A stretch of 64,000 nt of DNA from Apostichopus japonicus (GCF_037975245.1 NC_092565.1:20582999-20646998), one strand, 5' to 3'. Positions 12,988-23,915 are shown, numbered from the stretch's first letter. Notes: generated from the sequence alone by a model not told the origin. A program made the numbers and translations.

Positions 12988-14028
12988 TTATAGCCTAATG
13001 AGAGATACTTCAGATACCGAGTCCTCCTCCAATTCTTCTTCTTCTTCTCCGTCTTTCTCTGTCGGCTTCTCAACTCCATCTAGCCAGCTCTCGATTCTGT
13101 TTGTCAGAACATCTTCAGACGGGACAATATCGTCACGTGGTAGTCCATCCTTTAGGTCGGACAAAGATTTAATCGCTGTAGAAGCCCGAGGAAGTACAAT
13201 GTCTGTCGAAGGACACACTTCCGATAGCTTCCATCGTCTCATCTTCGGTATCAAGTCGTCGTTATTCGTAAAAGTTCGTTCATCGAGTCCGTTTCCAAAC
13301 GACTCGGGGCAACTCAGCCTATTTGGTCTTAATAACGACAACGTCGACGGCTCATTGGTATCATCGCTGTTACGCATTGAGAGGCTCATCCTATGAAACG
13401 ACGTGTAACCTCTTGTCGCCTCCGGGTAAAGGATCGATCGATCATTCTCGGTTTTTCGAGAGAAATGATAGCCTTGATTGTTTATGTCCTCAGCATACTT
13501 GCCAGGTTGCACTTTTAGAATCATTCCAGCCGTCACGGTAGAATTCTGATGCAGCTTTTCATTCTGAGTCCCCTCCTCCATATCGCCAATCATAAATTTT
13601 GCTTTGGAAGACTTTTCCAAGGGGCTTAAGGGCTCTGATGTTTTTCTTTCATTCTCCAGTTCACCATCATTGCACATGATGAACCCGTTAGGTATGGAAA
13701 CGGATCGCGTCAGCCGTCTTCTCGTGATTCTTCGCTCCGTGGTGGAGTAGCTATTAGGTTTTTGTATTGTACTTTGATCAGTAGTAGATGATGATAAGTT
13801 TAAAGGCAATCCAAAAGGTTTCTTAGATTTATTCTTATGAAATCCATTCGGGAAGGCACTGAAGGGTCTCTTAGGGTGATGACAGCCCCACCCATTCCAA
13901 GATGAGCTCAGAGAAAGGGGCTTACCGTCGACGTTTTCGATTGAAGGTAGACAAACCATGGAATGTACTTCATTCAGCAGCTTTTTTCTTCCACCCGATT
14001 CATATAGATCGTCCATCTTGATTAACAT
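12988..14028 (-). CDS. Unrecognised 346-residue Ser-rich protein
   Basis: The longest complex open frame in the window. It begins MLIKMDDLYE; the second Met (14016) has the better start context (A at -3, G at +4). An in-frame TGA lies 15 bases upstream of the first ATG, so the 5' end is in this exon, perhaps after an intron ending in the pyrimidine-rich tract around 14055-14095. Visible features are a basic patch R-R-I-T-R-R-R-L-T-R-S (99-109), low-complexity Ser segments, the motif DVLTNRIESWLD (306-317), and an acidic run (325-340) before a hydrophobic C-terminus SLIRL that would fit a class II PDZ ligand. There is no signal peptide or membrane segment. AATAAA follows at 12766. No family is recognised. 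A possible relative is the frame at 24033-24936. Coding status is well supported by length and composition; function is unknown. Confidence 0.72.
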   Translation of the reverse strand: MLIKMDDLYESGGRKKLLNEVHSMVCLPSIENVDGKPLSLSSSWNGWGCHHPKRPFSAFPNGFHKNKSKKPFGLPLNLSSSTTDQSTIQKPNSYSTTERRITRRRLTRSVSIPNGFIMCNDGELENERKTSEPLSPLEKSSKAKFMIGDMEEGTQNEKLHQNSTVTAGMILKVQPGKYAEDINNQGYHFSRKTENDRSILYPEATRGYTSFHRMSLSMRNSDDTNEPSTLSLLRPNRLSCPESFGNGLDERTFTNNDDLIPKMRRWKLSEVCPSTDIVLPRASTAIKSLSDLKDGLPRDDIVPSEDVLTNRIESWLDGVEKPTEKDGEEEEELEEDSVSEVSLIRL

Positions 14029-16157
14029 GGCAATAATGCGTCAAATTAGGCTCAGACAAATCTTTAATAGGGGATGAGAAAAGACACAATTGAAAAAGAG
14101 ATAAATTGGTTGATCAAAATCAACTGTCAGACCCGTAGTAAAGATATCCCGATATAGACATATCGTGATTAGTCTATCAATATTTCTTAATCGTACTGAT
14201 CAAAGAGGTTTATGAAGGGACTAATTAATCAATTAACGCAGGAGCTGAAACTTGCAATTTTTCTCCATGACTTTTATTACGCTTTAATATATAGCCTAGC
14301 TGAATTTACGACTCATATATATTTATTACCCCGATAACTGACTGATGACGATCGACCCAATTGTCTTATTGATGGTAGTAGCGACCTTAAACCATCTTCA
14401 GAAGATAAGGATTCCGAACATCAAAGATTACCGACATGTGCATCTTTTTTAAATCACTCGTGCATTGCAATTAAGGCTTAAAAAATATCCTGTTAAGGGA
14501 TTTTATTATGGATGTTGTCGTCAGAAGGCCACTCATATAGTTTGATACTGGGAATGATTGCAAGCAGCCAAATAATACGAAGTTGACTAACAACAAATTT
14601 AGGATTCATCAAAATTCAAGTTTATTGCATTACGTGATGGGAAAACTCCCCCAAGTTTTGAGTTTCTATTAAATTTGATTCATTGTTCAATATTAAGTTA
14701 TTAAAAATAATATATAGTGTCGTGATTTTATTTGAAAATAATTAACATTTTCCTTATTTCTATAATACGTTTGATGATGTTACGGAATTGTTACAATACC
14801 AATATCCAGGTCTTTTTTATCTAAACAAAGTAGGCCTGGATCAGTTGACATATAGATCAGCTGATCTCTATTAAATGATGGATCACTGTAAACCAGACAA
14901 ACCAATTAAGCCGTGGCCGGGATTTCACGAATTGATGTTTTCTTATATATACATAATATAACAAACAATTACACCTACCACGTGGCAAATCCATTAATTT
15001 TTGAAACGTGTTATAATTGGTCGGAAATGTCACGGGCGTAGGCAGGGTATAATCAAGAGGGTTGAAGAGGGTGACTTGTCATTGAAATGGAAAAAGGGGG
15101 AACTTTTTGTGGACACGGTTCAAATACCACAGAAAATATCGACAGTTTGCGGTGAATTTTAACCTTAACAATATGGAATTATTAAAGAGAGTAATGATAT
15201 TGAATCGGTTTGCTTTTTTTGTGTGTAAATTCAACTGTTTGAGGGAAATGAAGTGAAAAGCGAAGAAAGAGTTTAAAAAAAAATTCAAACTTTCTTTTCA
15301 GTGTACTTACTCTCCATACTACTAAACAATTTGAACTTTATATTAGGATACATATTTTAATAAAATGTGGAACGAATATGTTGCTTAACGCTGCAGATGT
15401 GCGATTATGTGATCAGCAGAGTTAAATGTTACGGCTATATAGTATGAGAAATGTAGGGCATTTCTTTTAGAACGTTCCCAATCATAGCCTCTATACTGTG
15501 GCCTCTATAGTTATGTTGGTTTTACCGTAACACTTTGTTAAGGAAATAGGATGTTAGTTTAACGAATTACCGATACAGTAGTGGGATGTGGTGTGTGTGT
15601 GTGTGGAAGGGGGGGGGGGGTATTGTATGTCTTATTAGTGACGTGGTAATGAATTCTGGTAAGCTACGGTAGATGAGGACCGTGGGAGGGGGAGAGGGTC
15701 TGTTCGTCTTCTAGCCGAATTGTTACTACGCGCTTTCAAGCTTGTGCTTAAATGAAACTTTCAAAGACAGATATAAAAGGATTCGTAAGCTAGGTAAAAT
15801 GTTATGATCTCGCCCCCAGAAATTGAAATTTGAGGTAAAGTTTATGAACTATATGTAGTATGTTTCTCATCAATAACTATATACCATTTATGAATATTAC
15901 TTTAATTTTTTTATACATATCTCTATAATATGTATATATGATTATGTATGTGATGAAACAACTCCACTCATTTTCTAATCAATCTTTACTCTTGTAAGCA
16001 GTGAATGAAGAAGTATAACAATATCATACCATAAAAGGAAATCGTGCCAGCCAATCATGACATTTTTCAGGCCCTATTTTTATTCTGTAGGTTAGTAACC
16101 TCAATTTTATCATATTTCATTTTCCCCTCCCTTCCTTTATATGAAATGTTCTCACAG
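14029..16157. other. Intergenic or intron, no gene seen
   Basis: AT-rich. A GGGCGTAGGCAGGG string at about 15034 resembles the end of the hAT-type elements described at 28014, but no partner end is found. A GT run joined to a G run lies at 15588-15620. Confidence 0.4.
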
Positions 16158-16349
16158 CTGCCGTGGAGATTCAACATCCTAGTTAAGGAAGTCTATTGCA
16201 TGACTGATTTTCAGCCCAGACATCGAAGTTTAACGTATTTAACAGAGAGAACGAAACAAGCTGCTAATGAAGCATGCAGAGGCGAACTCCGAAAATTGAA
16301 ACCCACTCTCTTTGCAAATATTGCCAAAAAGATAAAATTGAGTAATTAG
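16158..16349 (+). CDS. Candidate terminal coding exon, unrecognised
   Basis: A strong 3' splice site (long C/T tract from about 16120, then TTCTCACAG at 16149-16157) opens a phase-0 frame of 63 codons to TAG. It begins LPWRFNILVKEV and ends AKKIKLSN. The product is basic and predicted helical (TERTKQAANEACRGELRKLK region), with no cysteine pairs or membrane segment. An alternative acceptor GATTTTCAG lies inside at about 16213. No upstream exon or clear AATAAA was found close by. The call rests on the splice signal plus composition. Confidence 0.38.
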   Translation: MPWRFNILVKEVYCMTDFQPRHRSLTYLTERTKQAANEACRGELRKLKPTLFANIAKKIKLSN

Positions 16350-16823
16350 CTTCTCAAGCGTGTATGTTTACAATTTTTACATGATACTTCATGTGGGTTA
16401 TCATACAGAGAGTGTTGAGAAAAAAAAACTTGTAGTGTGCAATTCACACCATCTCTCTTCACTCTTCTTATCATCTTAGAGTTTTATGTTTCATCTTAGC
16501 GACAATATTCTTGGTCCTATGTCTGATTTTTCCATGTCTCTCAATACATAATAATAATTCCTTGTCTTTATTGCTGACGAGAATTACAAACATAACAATC
16601 TGCCGCGAGTATGTCGATCATAGATATAAAAGTAGGTCCCTCTTATATACGTATGTTTCTGACATAACATTTTTACTGCAACGTATCTATGCGCTGAGAC
16701 TTGCTGCTGAGACGGTGGCGTGACAAAGGAAGGTCATAAAGGAGGGGGAAGGGAGGGGTAGAAGTGACGAGAGAAGGAAATTCTTTAGTGGGGAGGAGAG
16801 AGCGGAAAGGGGGTGCTGTGGGC
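16350..16823. other. Intergenic, no gene seen
   Basis: AT-rich and then purine-rich (16735-16815). No supported feature. Confidence 0.35.
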
Positions 16824-16928
16824 CAGGCGCGTAGCCAGGAATTTGCCAGGGGGGGGGGGGCGAAACTGTAGATTCGGCATTGCAAACTATCTGCCCCCTT
16901 CGCCCCCCCCCCCTTGGCTACGCGCCTG
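16824..16928. mobile_element. Short hAT-type MITE (105 bp)
   Basis: The ends are CAGGCGCGTAGCCAGG and, inverted, CAGGCGCGTAGCCAAG. Flanks are TGTGGGC on the left and TGTGGGGC on the right, an 8-bp duplication with one G lost. The interior holds a G run near the left end and a C run near the right end, so the element can fold on itself almost fully. Confidence 0.8.
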
Positions 16929-18077
16929 TGTGGGGCCGGTTGTCTGGGGGGAGGGATAAGATCGTTCGAGAGAGAGGAAATGATAGCTCTTTTTGATGGT
17001 CAAGGAACAGTGAAGTCCTTTTTTTTGCTCTTTCTTCGAAAGAGAATGTATATATATATATAAGCTAAGGGGACACGGAATTTTCACCTGCTCGCCAACC
17101 AGTCCCACCATTCCCCTCACATACATTACATTGCTGTGAATGATATCACTATACAGTTATGTGTCATATAAAATTTAAATTTCGCTCTTTGTTTTTATTG
17201 TCATTAAACCATATGGTACCCAACATATATAGATGGCAGCACATTAAGGGCGTGGGATGTTGCGCGAACGCAAATCATGTCATTTGCTGTTCCCTGCTCA
17301 TTACGTTCAATCACGTTTACAAACACATGAAATTGTTTTACGCACAACATTCGTGGAAGCAGCATGACATTCTACGCAGACGTGGTCATAAATTTTACTA
17401 TTTGCTTTTCATCATGTTACTTGCAACCCGCATTAAATACCACAGTTTCCAAATAGATGGGCCTATGGTTGAACGAAAAAATAAATATTAATACGACATA
17501 TGTGTAGCAAGCGAATGTGCAAATTTACATGAACTAATAATATGTTTTGATGAAGAAAGCTTTAGAATCGACAATCTTTGTGTTTTACTTTTACCCTTAT
17601 TGTACTTCCGGCCATATATAGTAGGCTATTTCGTATTGATGGTACCAATATATTACCATATAATGACTATAACCAAACGGTCTTGATTTTTATTCACAAA
17701 AGTAGATAATATTAATTATTTGTTGATCATAATACTTATTGTTAACTCAGTGATGAGTAATATATGAAAATAAAATTGTTATTTTCAGTCAGTGAAAAAA
17801 GTAAATGTTCTATGTCAAAGATACTAAATAGGACTGTTGTAATATCACAGTGTTATCTATGGTTTTTGAGAGTTATACAATAAACTGCAATGAGTTTGGT
17901 ACGATGTTTTTGCCTTGTTCGAGTTACACGTTTCCAGTTCCATGCTTCTTCATCCATCCTGGTCGATTTATCGATATTCTAAAAACATCCAGACTGTCTT
18001 ATTATTTTTAATACATCAGTGATCATTAAAACCTATAGCCGGGCCTGGTATACGTAAAAAGTGCAATTAAAACTTAC
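16929..18077. other. Intergenic, or intron of the 18078 exon candidate
   Basis: AT-rich. The frame at 17159-17491(+) has no domain or splice context. Nothing else is supported. Confidence 0.4.
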
Positions 18078-18319
18078 CTTTCATATATGATGCCTTTTTT
18101 ATATCTCCGGTAATCAAACTCCATATATATATTGTCCCAATTGATAGTAGTATTTAAAACTTTGAATTTCAACTTTTGCAAATATTTGTATATTCTGTTA
18201 TTCTCCCTTACTGTTCCTCTCAAAACCTGTTGTGAAACAATGTATTTTGAGCAATAATTAATAATTAAAGTAATAATTAAAATAACAATTATTGGCAGAG
18301 ACGAGTCTGATGGGTTCAT
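18078..18319 (-). CDS. Candidate first exon with membrane anchor
   Basis: On the minus strand an ATG opens 80 codons plus two bases and stops exactly at a consensus donor, AAAG|GTAAGT. The peptide begins MNPSDSSLPIIVILI and has one hydrophobic stretch at about residues 8-22. A luminal-like segment rich in Lys, Tyr and Asn follows, ending YKKGIIYER, and it contains the sequon N-T-T. This layout (short cytosolic end, single anchor, stem) is typical of type II Golgi enzymes such as glycosyl- or sulfotransferases, but the catalytic part is not found here. It could equally be a signal peptide. No downstream exon was identified on this strand. Confidence 0.42.
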
Positions 18320-18998
18320 GGATTCTCAGTTAATGCTATGAATTTCTTTTACAGCAGCAAGCCACTGCTAGACAGCTAAATAATCCGGCTTATACAACAG
18401 TAGGTTACAAGGAGGGTCCAATTGCCTATCCTGTTTACAACTACTTGTCGCTAACTAATATACAATAGAATCCAACAGCCTGTAAGCCAATCGGCGTTCT
18501 TTTTTTGGACCATGTAAAGGACATTGTATATTGTTCCTCATTGTAGCCTTTCCCTACACCCCTCTTCTAAAATCAATTCATTTTGGTCTACCTCTCTACT
18601 TGTACCCCTAACAGTGTATAGATCTATCTCTGATTGAGATTCAATAAGGAATATTGATTGATTTCTTTTCAGGGATTATCGATCCATAACACGTAAGCTT
18701 GTTCACCATTAAGTATGCTCATAGAAATACGATCAAAGAGTTGAATTCAGGTACATGAAAAGTCAAGACAGGTAAACAAATGATTTTATAGTCAAGTCAT
18801 ACAGGAACGAAGCTGAACCGAAATGTACACAAGCACACATACACAACACCCACACGCACATATACACGCACACATACACAACACAAACACGCATGGCATA
18901 CATACACACACACCAATGTGGACTCCGGTACCGACCTGCTGCCAATCTCAGGCCCTCACAGTACGTGACGAATTGTACATGTAATATTATTTTGTGTA
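18320..18998. other. Intergenic with a CA-rich patch
   Basis: Bases 18830-18916 are CA-rich (ACACACATACAC-like units). The rest is AT-rich. The minus-strand frame across the CA patch is low complexity. Confidence 0.5.
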
Positions 18999-19101
18999 AA
19001 AGTAAGTTGGCCTGACGTTTCGATCCTAGCAGGATCTTCTTCAAAGGCTAAAAGCCTTTTTAGCCTTTGAAGAAGATCGAAACGTCAGGCCAACTTACTT
19101 T
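18999..19101. repeat. Imperfect palindrome with ~45-55 bp arms and a 3-bp loop
   Basis: The left arm (18999-19053) begins AAAGTAAGTTGGCCTGACG. The right arm (19057-19101) is its reverse complement except that the inner palindrome GATCCTAGCAGGATC of the left arm is reduced to a single GATC in the right arm, an 11-base loss between GATC copies. The centre is GGCTAAAA-GCC-TTTTTAGCC. The sequence would fold as a near-perfect hairpin. Confidence 0.9.
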
Positions 19102-19119
19102 GACACATTCTCCTACACA

Positions 19120-19308
19120 CGCTTCTCGGCCTTTTTGGCTAAGATCATGTGTAGTATCTGTTCCCTTCGGGAATGGTGATGCACACCTGACGATGATCAC
19201 ACAGTCACAGTCCCGATGCAAGGGGACTGGGGTTGAGAGCGGATCAGTCGTTTGGTAGTTTGGTTTTCGTGCCCAGGTTCTTTCCTGGGTGACTTTTTCT
19301 TAAAAAGT
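19120..19308 (+). mobile_element. SINE with U2 snRNA-derived head, 189 bp
   Basis: Bases 19120-19162 read CGCTTCTCGGCC, TTTTTGGCTAAGATCA, TGTGTAGTATCTGTTC. This is the 5' end of U2 snRNA with one extra T and one A-to-T change, and it includes the GUAGUA branch-site-recognition block. The rest is unrelated to U2: no Sm site, a TTCCC/GGGAA hairpin, a CCCAGG/CCTGGG hairpin (19272-19289) and a terminal ACTTTTT-CTT-AAAAAGT hairpin (19292-19308). Perfect 13-bp direct repeats ATTCTCCTACACA flank it (19107-19119 and 19309-19321), as expected of LINE-driven retroposition. A-box-like TGGCTAAGAT lies in the head; a B box is not clear. SINEs with snRNA heads are known (SINEU class); whether this family is described I cannot tell. 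Confidence 0.85.
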
Positions 19309-19321
19309 ATTCTCCTACACA

Positions 19322-20695
19322 GGCTCTTTAGTGGATAAGCAGTTTGCTAACAGTTTTATTTTATTTTTTCATTTTATTTTGTCAATGTTTTATGCCTCTC
19401 AAAATAGACGCTGATTTTTGTCATGTTTTATTGTGCTGACCTGTTTTGTCGGGTCGAAGGTGATTGGAGGGAGGGGGTGGGGGCCTTGGTGAGCCGACGG
19501 GTGTGTCGGTGGTTTATTTTTTTATGAGTTATCCTTCCAAAAGATGATTAGGACAGGAGGGGGACATGAAGATGCTTGTCCATGGGGTTCTGTTGTCTGT
19601 AGAGGAGGGTGGGGGGGGGGTCTGTATGAGTTCGTACTAAGAAAGTTACTAAATTTAGTAATTCCATAGGGATGCACAACCAAAAGGGGGAGGAGCAAGG
19701 GACGAGGTGGAGCGGGGGGGGGAGGGGGTGGTTGAGGAGAGGCAGTGGTTGAGGAAAGATAGAGATGAAAGTACCTCCCGTCATAAAAACTTCTCAATTA
19801 TTTCTTGACCTAAGAATAATTTGCAAAGATCAGCCCCACCCCAAAAATCATAAATAAATAAAAGAAGGAATTCAGTGTGTGGTAGCAGTATACTAATGTA
19901 GGCTGCATTGAACATAGCATTTTTCTATTGTTATCCATCGAAATCTTTGTAGGATTAAATGAGAGAATTTCCCTAATCAGATTACGTAAGAACTTCAGTA
20001 AGGGGACGCTGACTGAAAATAAATCTCAAAAGTCGTCAACACACAACCTTTTATTGAAGTGAGTAAAACCCAATCCATAGTTTCAATCTTGCCAGAGTAT
20101 CAGACAAAAAAAAATGTCACATGTAAATTTTTATCATTTCAAACGCTCTGTCAATATTAAAATTTAGACTCCCCATGGGCAAATTTTTTTCATCAATTTC
20201 ATGTTTTATCTCTCAGACAGTTGAATACTTTATTCGTCCTTGAAAGTCTGTTGACTCGACGGATCTGACTCATCTTGCTTTTCTTTGTTACTTTATATCG
20301 TCAGTAAAATTGCAGCATCTGATTTGGTGAAGCTAAATTATATCGCTATGGGTTCATTCATGTTATAAACAAGAATATGAAACATCAATAAAACTGCATT
20401 TCTCATATTCAGACGGGGGATGAGGGTTAGTTTTAGTGGTGTGCACGAGACTATGTGGGGGGGGGGGGGGGAGTGGGTAGCTATTGCCATTGCCATGGAT
20501 GATTCGGCGAAGACCATTCATCCGGGGATATTTTATATTCAGTCGGGGAAAAATCATGAGAGCACTCCTCTAAGCCCAGGACGCAATGAAATGCGGATCC
20601 CGGGGTGTTAGGTTTTATACATTCTTTCAACCTCACACATAAATTCAAACAAAGTAATTGTAAGCACAACCTTGCGTTTAGGTCAACTTAAAACC
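19322..20695. other. Intergenic, G-rich patches, no gene
   Basis: G-rich runs at 19461-19482, 19600-19622, 19710-19735 and 20456-20473 with short spacers. The Pro-rich minus-strand frames at 19522-19797 are products of these runs. Confidence 0.45.
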
Positions 20696-21320
20696 TTAAA
20701 ACAGCATTTTGCGTTAGGTCGCCGCTTTCTACATTTTTGACATGTCCATCGAGTTTTTTTTACATATATCAATCACAAAACAGCAAACTAAGATATTAGC
20801 CAAGTTTTTCCCTGTCAACAACGTTAATTGGCGAGTAATTAAGGATATTTGCAGATAATGAGAAAAGTGTCCACGACAAATTCCACATTTAAAATTAATC
20901 GCATACAGTTCCCCCAAACCCACTAGTTTGAATTCAACCAATCAGAGATGCAGGTTAAGTTATGAGCCGTTGCTCAAAATAGCTTCAAGACTTTGCGTTG
21001 GTACAACCAGGGAGATGTATGGAACTCCCTGGTACAACTGCCATATATAGACTGTACACAAATCAGGCATGGTGTTGTATTACGTATTGGTCAATGACGT
21101 TCGTAGTGTTTAAATATTCATATTATGGGCGAGGTTTATTGGGATCCCAACGGAAAATATCTTGGAGAAAACAAAGTTGAAAGTTGCAAATTTTTCGACT
21201 TTTATGCCACCATTTGAAGTAAGATTTAAATAGATCAGCTAGTTATGTATGTCGTTATGGCATAGTGGAGTCAGTGAAGTTGAGAAAAATCATAGAAAAT
21301 GACGCCAAATGCTGCTTTAA
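20696..21320. mobile_element. TTAA-flanked MITE (625 bp), family B
   Basis: The left end TTAAAACAGCATTTTGCGT and the inverted right end TTAAAGCAGCATTTGGCGT match at 17 of 19 positions. TTAA is at both borders, the duplication used by Kolobok (T2) and piggyBac transposons. The TTAAAG start favours the T2/Kolobok type. No transposase frame is present. Confidence 0.7.
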
Positions 21321-21372
21321 GCTATAGTCTAAATATGTCTCAGAATGCACTGACCAATTGACCGCCTCCGTT

Positions 21373-21379
21373 ATAAAAT
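21373..21379 (+). promoter_or_regulatory. Possible TATA box before the 21417 candidate exon
   Basis: TATAAAA lies about 44 bases upstream of the ATG at 21417 and 53 bases beyond the end of the TTAA element. It could be chance in AT-rich DNA. Confidence 0.2.
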
Positions 21380-21416
21380 CCTGCAGGTTCCGCATTTGGC
21401 ACTTTTATAAGGATCC

Positions 21417-21515
21417 ATGCCCTTAAATACATTAGTCGGGTGGACTTCAGAAACCACGTGCGCGACACCGGTTAGTTTGCGAAAGGCTGAAGGGCTGAGT
21501 GAATCAGAGGATGAC
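21417..21515 (+). CDS. Candidate first coding exon, 33 codons
   Basis: ATG at 21417 opens 33 codons (start MPLNTLVGWTSE, end GLSESEDD) that run straight into a strong donor, GAC|GTGAGT. The last eight residues are acidic (S-E-S-E-D-D). An internal acceptor-like TGGACTTCAG would give a shorter exon in the same frame. A TATA-like string lies upstream and the region is richer in CG than its neighbours. No second exon is identified; start context is weak (T at -3). Confidence 0.3.
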
Positions 21516-22433
21516 GTGAGTATGCTAAGACCTATGTTTGAGCTATAATTCCATTCTATTGTAAATAATCCCCTTTTATAGTATGGTTTAAATCAAATGA
21601 ACAACCGAAAAATTGACTTGAGTAACATATAAAACAAATTTAAAAAAATATTGAAAAGAGCAGCGAAATGTTTGGCTAGAATAGGATTCCAACAAGTTCC
21701 AACCCCTCCCCTCTACAAAGTAAGCTTTTCATCCCTTCTTTTCACCTCAAACTGGAGAGTGTGTACCCTGTTTACATGGTGTGCAAGGTATACTGTACCT
21801 TCTGTCTGGCTTTGCAGTAGAGAAATATATGGATCGTCATCAACTAAGAGCTGAAGAGCTGTATTTGATAGATCACAGGGGTCTGTACTAAGGCCTGGAG
21901 GTTCCTGGTTCGAATCCTGTCCGAACCAAAACCGTCTTTGCTCTATTCAAGGACGTTTTAATCAGCAATTTGAGATTCCGTGGCGATCTAATTATCAGAC
22001 AGGAAAATAATCCCCAAAAAATATTTGAAAAATTTCTTTTGTCCTCTTATTTTTTTTATTTTTTTTTCCATTAACCACAAGAGCTGAGGAGAATAACGTT
22101 GCTAAAACTCGTGCTACAAATATGAATATATATAAACTGGAGATATATCTGTCGTCATGACACGTGCATGGACACAAAATAAAATGATTTTTATCGCTAC
22201 CATGTCAAACATGTTTGTCACTTGGTTGCCATCTCTTGCATTGATTGCCTATTTTGGTGCAAGGACACTTCCTTTTACGGATCGTGTAATTTCTGTCGAT
22301 GCTTCGTCAAACCTCAAATCATTTTCAAGAAGTTCACTGACAGTTGTAATCCTTACCACAAGAAGAAATCTTAACATAAAACCTAATTTCCATTATTTTT
22401 GGTCAGTCTTATGTCGCTTCGGGGAACAATAGT
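21516..22433. other. Intergenic with a decayed SINE-like B box
   Basis: GGTTCGAATCC at about 21908 follows a run that could be a worn tRNA-like head (from about 21860), but the T stem no longer pairs. The rest is AT-rich without supported genes. Confidence 0.35.
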
Positions 22434-22512
22434 CTTCTTCTCCTCCTACTCTTGCTCCTCATGCTCCTCCTCCTTCTCCTTCTTTCTTCTTCTCTTCTTA
22501 TCTTCTTCTTCT
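22434..22512. repeat. Polypyrimidine CTT/CTC tract
   Basis: About 79 bases of nearly pure C/T in triplets (CTTCTC, CTCCTC). A purine-only partner stretch lies about 250 bases downstream (22757-22804). Such tracts can form triplex DNA. Confidence 0.8.
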
Positions 22513-23474
22513 GTATTTGCATTTAGATACAGTCCGATCTCCAGCATCCTTCAGATTCCAAACGAGGCAACTCATCGATAGCACAGTTATTTGACTCGAT
22601 TCTTGACAAATTTTCAAATTCATAAACGCTTGACTATTTTTCAGTATAAGTATAGTCACGTTTCTATACGACAGGGATTTTTCTTGGTTAACATATTGAT
22701 CTTTTAAAATATGAGCAACGCTGGAAAAAACCTTGAAGGGAAAATGTGGGAAATAGACTAAGAAAAAGAAAAAGAGAAATGAAGAGAAAGAGAAAAAGAG
22801 ATAGTTTTAGGACATTTGAGCAATTGCCTCTGTTGTTTATTCCAAGCCACCAGTAACTTCTGATACTATTACCTGCGCTATGCCTTTTTTTTTTGGGTTT
22901 GTTTCGATGGCTGCTTAACGCCATGATATTAATAGATTAACATTAATACCAGCATTGCTAAATGAGGTTATCATTGTTGCTAGCACCCTATGGTAAGTAT
23001 ACACTTCAGGGTGAAAGTTGGCTTTACGGAAATTCTGGTCCTCATTTTGTCAATTGGGTGTATAGTTGTCATACCATACTTGATCTGATTCGATTCACTG
23101 GAGTTCTGTGATTCGTTTGCTTTGAATTATTTTAGGCAATTGTCCGGGCCGATTGGGATTAAGCTTGCCGAGATCTTTTCTTTCTTGCAATTTATATTGA
23201 TCCGCCGGTGAGTTTACCGTGCATTATCGATAGGTTAATGCACGGTCAGCTGACGGCAACGGACCAATCAGATTCGCTCATGTTTGACAAATATGAATGG
23301 ACGTTGTACAATAATTTTTTTTTTATATCTTTCATAATTTCATATATACTTGACTTTATAACTTCAACACAAACGTGCACTTGGATTCAATAAAGTATTA
23401 GTTAGTAATATGTCGTATTTTTAGTATACTAATATGAATAATGTTTGTAAAAATTGATTATCGCTACGAATCAA
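22513..23474. other. Intergenic, no gene seen
   Basis: Contains the AG-rich stretch 22757-22804. GTAAGTATAC at about 22993 is a consensus donor string but no convincing exon precedes it. Confidence 0.35.
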
Positions 23475-23740
23475 CTATAACCCCACACAAATCCTGGGGT
23501 GGGGATGGGGATTACCCCCTCCCATTGGCAAAATCAAATTGGCAAAAAAATCATAGTGCAAACAGAAGATAAATATATAAAATGTACTATGTATATGCTC
23601 CAACAGTATTTCAAAAGTTTTGTATCGGTTGCATCTACCCTCCAGATTACCCAAAATTCTCAAAGAGAAGGGGATACCCCTCCCCTTAGACCCTCCTCTG
23701 AAGGACATTCTAACCTATTATCACCACCCCCCCCAAAAAA
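23475..23740 (-). mobile_element. Diverged copy of the 364-bp hAT-type element
   Basis: Read on the minus strand, the blocks AGGGTCTAAGGGGAGGGG, a C-rich complement and TAGATGCAACC follow in the same order as in the element at 28014-28377. Termini and duplications are not recognisable. It appears to be an older or related member. Confidence 0.4.
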
Positions 23741-23915
23741 AAACAAGTTTTCCCCGCTGGTGAATGGCCTGCATTCTACAGATTGTTAAACCTAAATAGA
23801 ATTCGCATATTTTCGTACCGGGTGCAAAAGTAAAGAAATGCACTGTTTTGATGTTCAAAGGTCTAATCAAGTAAATTGTGTAATAGTACAAAACATAGTT
23901 TGATATGAAGTATAA

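Noticed and set aside
15030-15050. Third end of the 364-bp hAT family (GGGCGTAGGCAGGG)
   Set aside because: Only about ten bases match and no opposite end or duplication is found.
19120-19308. Functional U2 snRNA gene
   Set aside because: Only the first 43 bases match. The Sm site and the 3' stem-loops of U2 are absent, and target-site duplications show retroposition.
19522-19797. Pro-rich 91-residue open frame
   Set aside because: Made by G-run islands read on the minus strand, with no start context or domain.
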